From assembly GCA_018065205.1 (NCBI GenBank), contig JAGHTR010000065.1:1-8491 (forward strand): DNA of 8,491 bases, in the 5' to 3' direction. Made by a program: the position numbers and the translations under genes. Below are positions 6,581 through 8,491 of this stretch, one piece after another (position 1 is the first letter of the stretch; the number at the start of each line of letters is the position of its first letter). Under the pieces are notes generated by a model, which was not told the DNA's origin, did not search any database, and saw only the letters and a list, made by a program, of their open reading frames with translations. This DNA is from Candidatus Colicola caccequi. Lineage in GTDB: Bacteria > Bacteroidota > Bacteroidia > Bacteroidales > Paludibacteraceae.

Positions 6581-7842
6581 GAATACCAGACTTCATAGGC
6601 TCACGCCAATATATCGACAAAACCTTCTGGACATTATTTATTATCCTGATTGTTGTTGCTATTATTGCTCTTTTTAGTGCAGGTAGCACATTAGCCTATG
6701 AGGCGACCGGCAGTGCTTTAGGTCCTATTTTCAAGCAAATCATCTTTCTTGTTATCGGTGTGGCATGCGCGTATTTTATCCAACTTTTACCAGTATGGAT
6801 GATGCGATTCGGAGGATATATAGCATTTTTCTTTGCTCTACTATGCCTTTATATTATGTTGATTCCGGGCAATCCGTTTGTAGTTACTATCAATGGTGCC
6901 GGACGGTGGTTTGAGATATGCGGAGTACAATTCCAACCCTCTGAAATTGCCAAATTAGGATTGATTATCATAGTAGCCGACCAACTGGGTCGCATTCAAT
7001 CAGAAGAAGATGTAAAGAAACGTTTTCTATGGACATTAGTTGCCACCATTGCCATATGTTTCCCTATTATGACAGGTAATATGTCAACGGCATTGCTTTT
7101 AGGTAGTGTAGTCTTTATTATGTGGGTTTTGGCACGCATGCCATGGAAATACATAGGCATCGTAGCAGGATCAGTTGTGGTATTAGGCATTCTTTTCTAT
7201 GTTATTGTTGAGTTTGCTTTTATACGCCCCGAACGCAGTCTTCCCAAACCATTTGATCGCGCCATCACGCAAGTTGGCCGTATTGATAAGATGATGGAAG
7301 AGCACCAGCAATCGGCAGAGGAATTTAAATTAACGGATGCCAACCGTCAACGTTCCATTGCAAAGGTGGCCGTTATGCGCGGAGGAAAATCACCCTTTGG
7401 TGTATTACCTGGCAATAGTCAGGAGCGGGACTTCTTACCGTTGGCATACGCGGACTATATTTTTGCTATCATTGTAGAAGAAACAGGTTTGGTAGGGGCT
7501 ATTGCTTTGATTCTTTTATACATGGTAATATTATGTCGAGCATGTTTCGCCAGCAGCAAATATGACGACTATACAGCGATGTTGATGACCATGGGATTAG
7601 CTCTTATGATTACGTGTCAGGCTTTTGTCTCTATGGCTGTATCTGTTGGGATAGGTCCTGTAACCGGACAACCTCTTCCCATGATTAGTAAAGGAGGAAC
7701 GTCGGTGCTGATTACCAGCCTTTATTTCGGTGTAATGATGAGTGTAGCCAGAGAACAAAACGAGAAGAGGGCAGGCATTGATAAAAGTGTACGAGAAAGC
7801 GAAGAAATAGTGCCCGAGATCAATGTAAATGAGAATGAATAA
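6577..7842 (+). CDS. ftsW: Septal peptidoglycan glycosyltransferase FtsW (SEDS family)
   Basis: FtsW is the SEDS-family membrane glycosyltransferase that polymerises lipid II at the septum in complex with FtsI. The 421-residue protein shows about ten hydrophobic segments, starting at about 16-35, 51-70 and 76-97. Family motifs are GAGRWFEICGVQFQPSEIAK (107-126), the extracytoplasmic NSQERDFLPLAYADYIFA region (280-297) with the invariant aspartate D293, and GPVTGQPLPMISKGGTS (360-376). A charged loop at about 217-285 precedes the catalytic aspartate region, and an acidic hydrophilic tail (about 391-421) follows the last helix. FtsW is preferred over the paralogue RodA because of its position between murD and murG and its pairing with ftsI upstream. 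The start ATG overlaps the murD stop by 4 bases. The neighbouring LPLAYAD differs from the E. coli-type LPEAHTD, but from memory Bacteroidota proteins have a similar LPQAYSD form. Confidence 0.95.
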   Translation: MRIPDFIGSRQYIDKTFWTLFIILIVVAIIALFSAGSTLAYEATGSALGPIFKQIIFLVIGVACAYFIQLLPVWMMRFGGYIAFFFALLCLYIMLIPGNPFVVTINGAGRWFEICGVQFQPSEIAKLGLIIIVADQLGRIQSEEDVKKRFLWTLVATIAICFPIMTGNMSTALLLGSVVFIMWVLARMPWKYIGIVAGSVVVLGILFYVIVEFAFIRPERSLPKPFDRAITQVGRIDKMMEEHQQSAEEFKLTDANRQRSIAKVAVMRGGKSPFGVLPGNSQERDFLPLAYADYIFAIIVEETGLVGAIALILLYMVILCRACFASSKYDDYTAMLMTMGLALMITCQAFVSMAVSVGIGPVTGQPLPMISKGGTSVLITSLYFGVMMSVAREQNEKRAGIDKSVRESEEIVPEINVNENE

Positions 7843-7876
7843 ACCCATTGCTACCTATTAAATTATATATTATATT
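7843..7876 (+). promoter_or_regulatory. A/T-rich ftsW-murG spacer, possible translation enhancer or internal promoter
   Basis: This 34-base gap is the longest non-coding stretch in the window. Bases 7856-7876 are all A or T and run straight into the murG ATG. Bacteroidota genes often rely on A/T-rich, unstructured leaders rather than a Shine-Dalgarno motif, so a role in murG initiation is the simplest reading. I looked for a Bacteroides-type promoter (TAnnTTTG with an upstream TTTG box) and did not find a convincing match, although TA-rich tracts leave a weak promoter possible. No terminator hairpin is present. Confidence 0.35.
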
Positions 7877-8491
7877 ATGCGATATTTAATTTCCGGAGGC
7901 GGAACCGGAGGACATATTTTTCCAGCCGTCAGTATAGCCAATGCATTAAAAGAGTTAGATCCACAAGCAGAGATTTTATTCGTCGGAGCCTTGTCACGAA
8001 TGGAAATGCAGCGAGTACCAGAAGCCGGGTATAAAATCATCGGTCTACCCGTCAGGGGCTTCAATCGTGCTCAGCCATGGAAAAACATCAGTGTGTTGAT
8101 TGACTTATGGCGTAGCATGCGGCAGGCTAAACGAATCGTACGCGAATTCCGTCCTGATGTAGGTGTAGGTGTAGGAGGTTATGCAAGCGGAGCCGCAATG
8201 AAAGTTGCTGCTAAGATGGGTGTTCCAATCCTATTACAGGAGCAAAATGGATTTGCCGGAGTCACCAATAAACTACTCAAAAATGATGCAGCCAAGATTT
8301 GTGTTGCATACGAAGGCATGGACAAATTCTTCCCGGCAGAAAAGATTATCTTAACCGGCAATCCTGTCCGTCAAAACCTTACATCCGGCAAACGAGTAAA
8401 GAGTGACAAACGTACGCTACTTATCATTGGAGGCAGTTTAGGAGCCAAGACCATTAATGACTCCATTGCTGCCGGGCTCAACGAATTAGCC
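7877..8491 (+). CDS. murG: UDP-N-acetylglucosamine--MurNAc-(pentapeptide) pyrophosphoryl-undecaprenol GlcNAc transferase MurG, N-terminal part
   Basis: MurG adds GlcNAc to lipid I on the cytoplasmic face of the inner membrane, giving lipid II. The first 205 codons are present and the frame is still open at the window end; the full protein is usually about 360-370 residues. Visible motifs are the glycine-rich loop ISGGGTGGHIFPA (5-17) with H13, RMEMQRVPEAGY (41-52), the second glycine loop VGVGVGGYASG (95-105), QEQNGFAGVTNK (121-132), TGNPVR (160-165) and the start of the C-terminal nucleotide-sugar domain at IIGGSLGAKTIN (183-194). Most of the UDP-GlcNAc-binding half lies beyond the window. 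The ATG at 7877 begins the typical MRYLISGGGTGGH start, and no extension upstream is needed. It follows ftsW after 34 bases, the widest gap in the window, which is A/T-only next to the start. Confidence 0.96.
   Translation, partial: MRYLISGGGTGGHIFPAVSIANALKELDPQAEILFVGALSRMEMQRVPEAGYKIIGLPVRGFNRAQPWKNISVLIDLWRSMRQAKRIVREFRPDVGVGVGGYASGAAMKVAAKMGVPILLQEQNGFAGVTNKLLKNDAAKICVAYEGMDKFFPAEKIILTGNPVRQNLTSGKRVKSDKRTLLIIGGSLGAKTINDSIAAGLNELA

Noticed and set aside
6423..6677. Open frame of 84 codons on the + strand across the murD/ftsW junction
   Set aside because: It lies in another frame over strongly conserved murD and ftsW sequence, has no recognisable domain and is rich in chance Cys and His codons. 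It is a shadow frame.
6850..7460. FtsW LPLAYAD differing from LPEAHTD, considered as a sign of a non-catalytic SEDS protein
   Set aside because: The essential aspartate D293 and the other SEDS motifs are present, and a similar LPQAYSD form is typical of the lineage as I recall it.
7597..7848. Antisense open frame of 83 codons opposite the end of ftsW
   Set aside because: It is antisense to the conserved GPVTGQPLP and SKGGTS region, with no start context or family resemblance. The other antisense frames in the window were rejected for the same reason.
8159..8176. Short tandem GTAGGT/GTAGGA repeat
   Set aside because: It encodes the VGVGVG part of the MurG glycine-rich loop, so the repeat is explained by the protein motif.

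Overview
This window is an 8.5 kb slice of a division and cell wall (dcw) cluster, with every gene on the + strand. In order it holds the 3' end of rsmH, a small FtsL-like gene, ftsI (PBP transpeptidase), murE, mraY, murD, ftsW and the 5' part of murG. Both ends of the window cut through genes, so mraZ (expected upstream) and murC, ftsQ, ftsA and ftsZ (expected downstream) are not visible.

The organism is most likely a member of the Bacteroidota, probably Bacteroidales. Four things point this way: murF is absent between murE and mraY; the FtsL is a short form ending in an RQS...IIYIR-type tail; MraY is long (423 residues), with an enlarged TM4-TM5 loop and a HDHF motif; and start codons are preceded by A/T-rich sequence with no clear Shine-Dalgarno motif. 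I cannot name a genus from the sequence alone.

The genes are packed very tightly. ftsL and ftsI share one base (TGATG), ftsI and murE are 5 bases apart, and murE and mraY are 1 base apart. mraY/murD and murD/ftsW overlap by 4 bases (ATGA). The only larger gap is 34 bases, before murG, and it is almost pure A/T. Together the products make lipid II and use it at the septum. MurD adds D-Glu and MurE adds the third residue (meso-diaminopimelate by its DNPR motif). MraY links the MurNAc-pentapeptide to the lipid carrier, and MurG adds GlcNAc. FtsW polymerises the glycan and FtsI cross-links it, with FtsL as the divisome scaffold. RsmH is a 16S rRNA methyltransferase that commonly travels with this cluster.

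I see no mobile element, RNA gene, CRISPR array, terminator or foreign-looking segment, and no stretch over 300 bases without a gene. I found no new system. The points most worth a second look are an FtsI that ends without the C-terminal PASTA domain I would expect in this lineage, substitutions in two MraY signature motifs, a histidine cluster next to the FtsI KTG motif, and the A/T-rich gap before murG.
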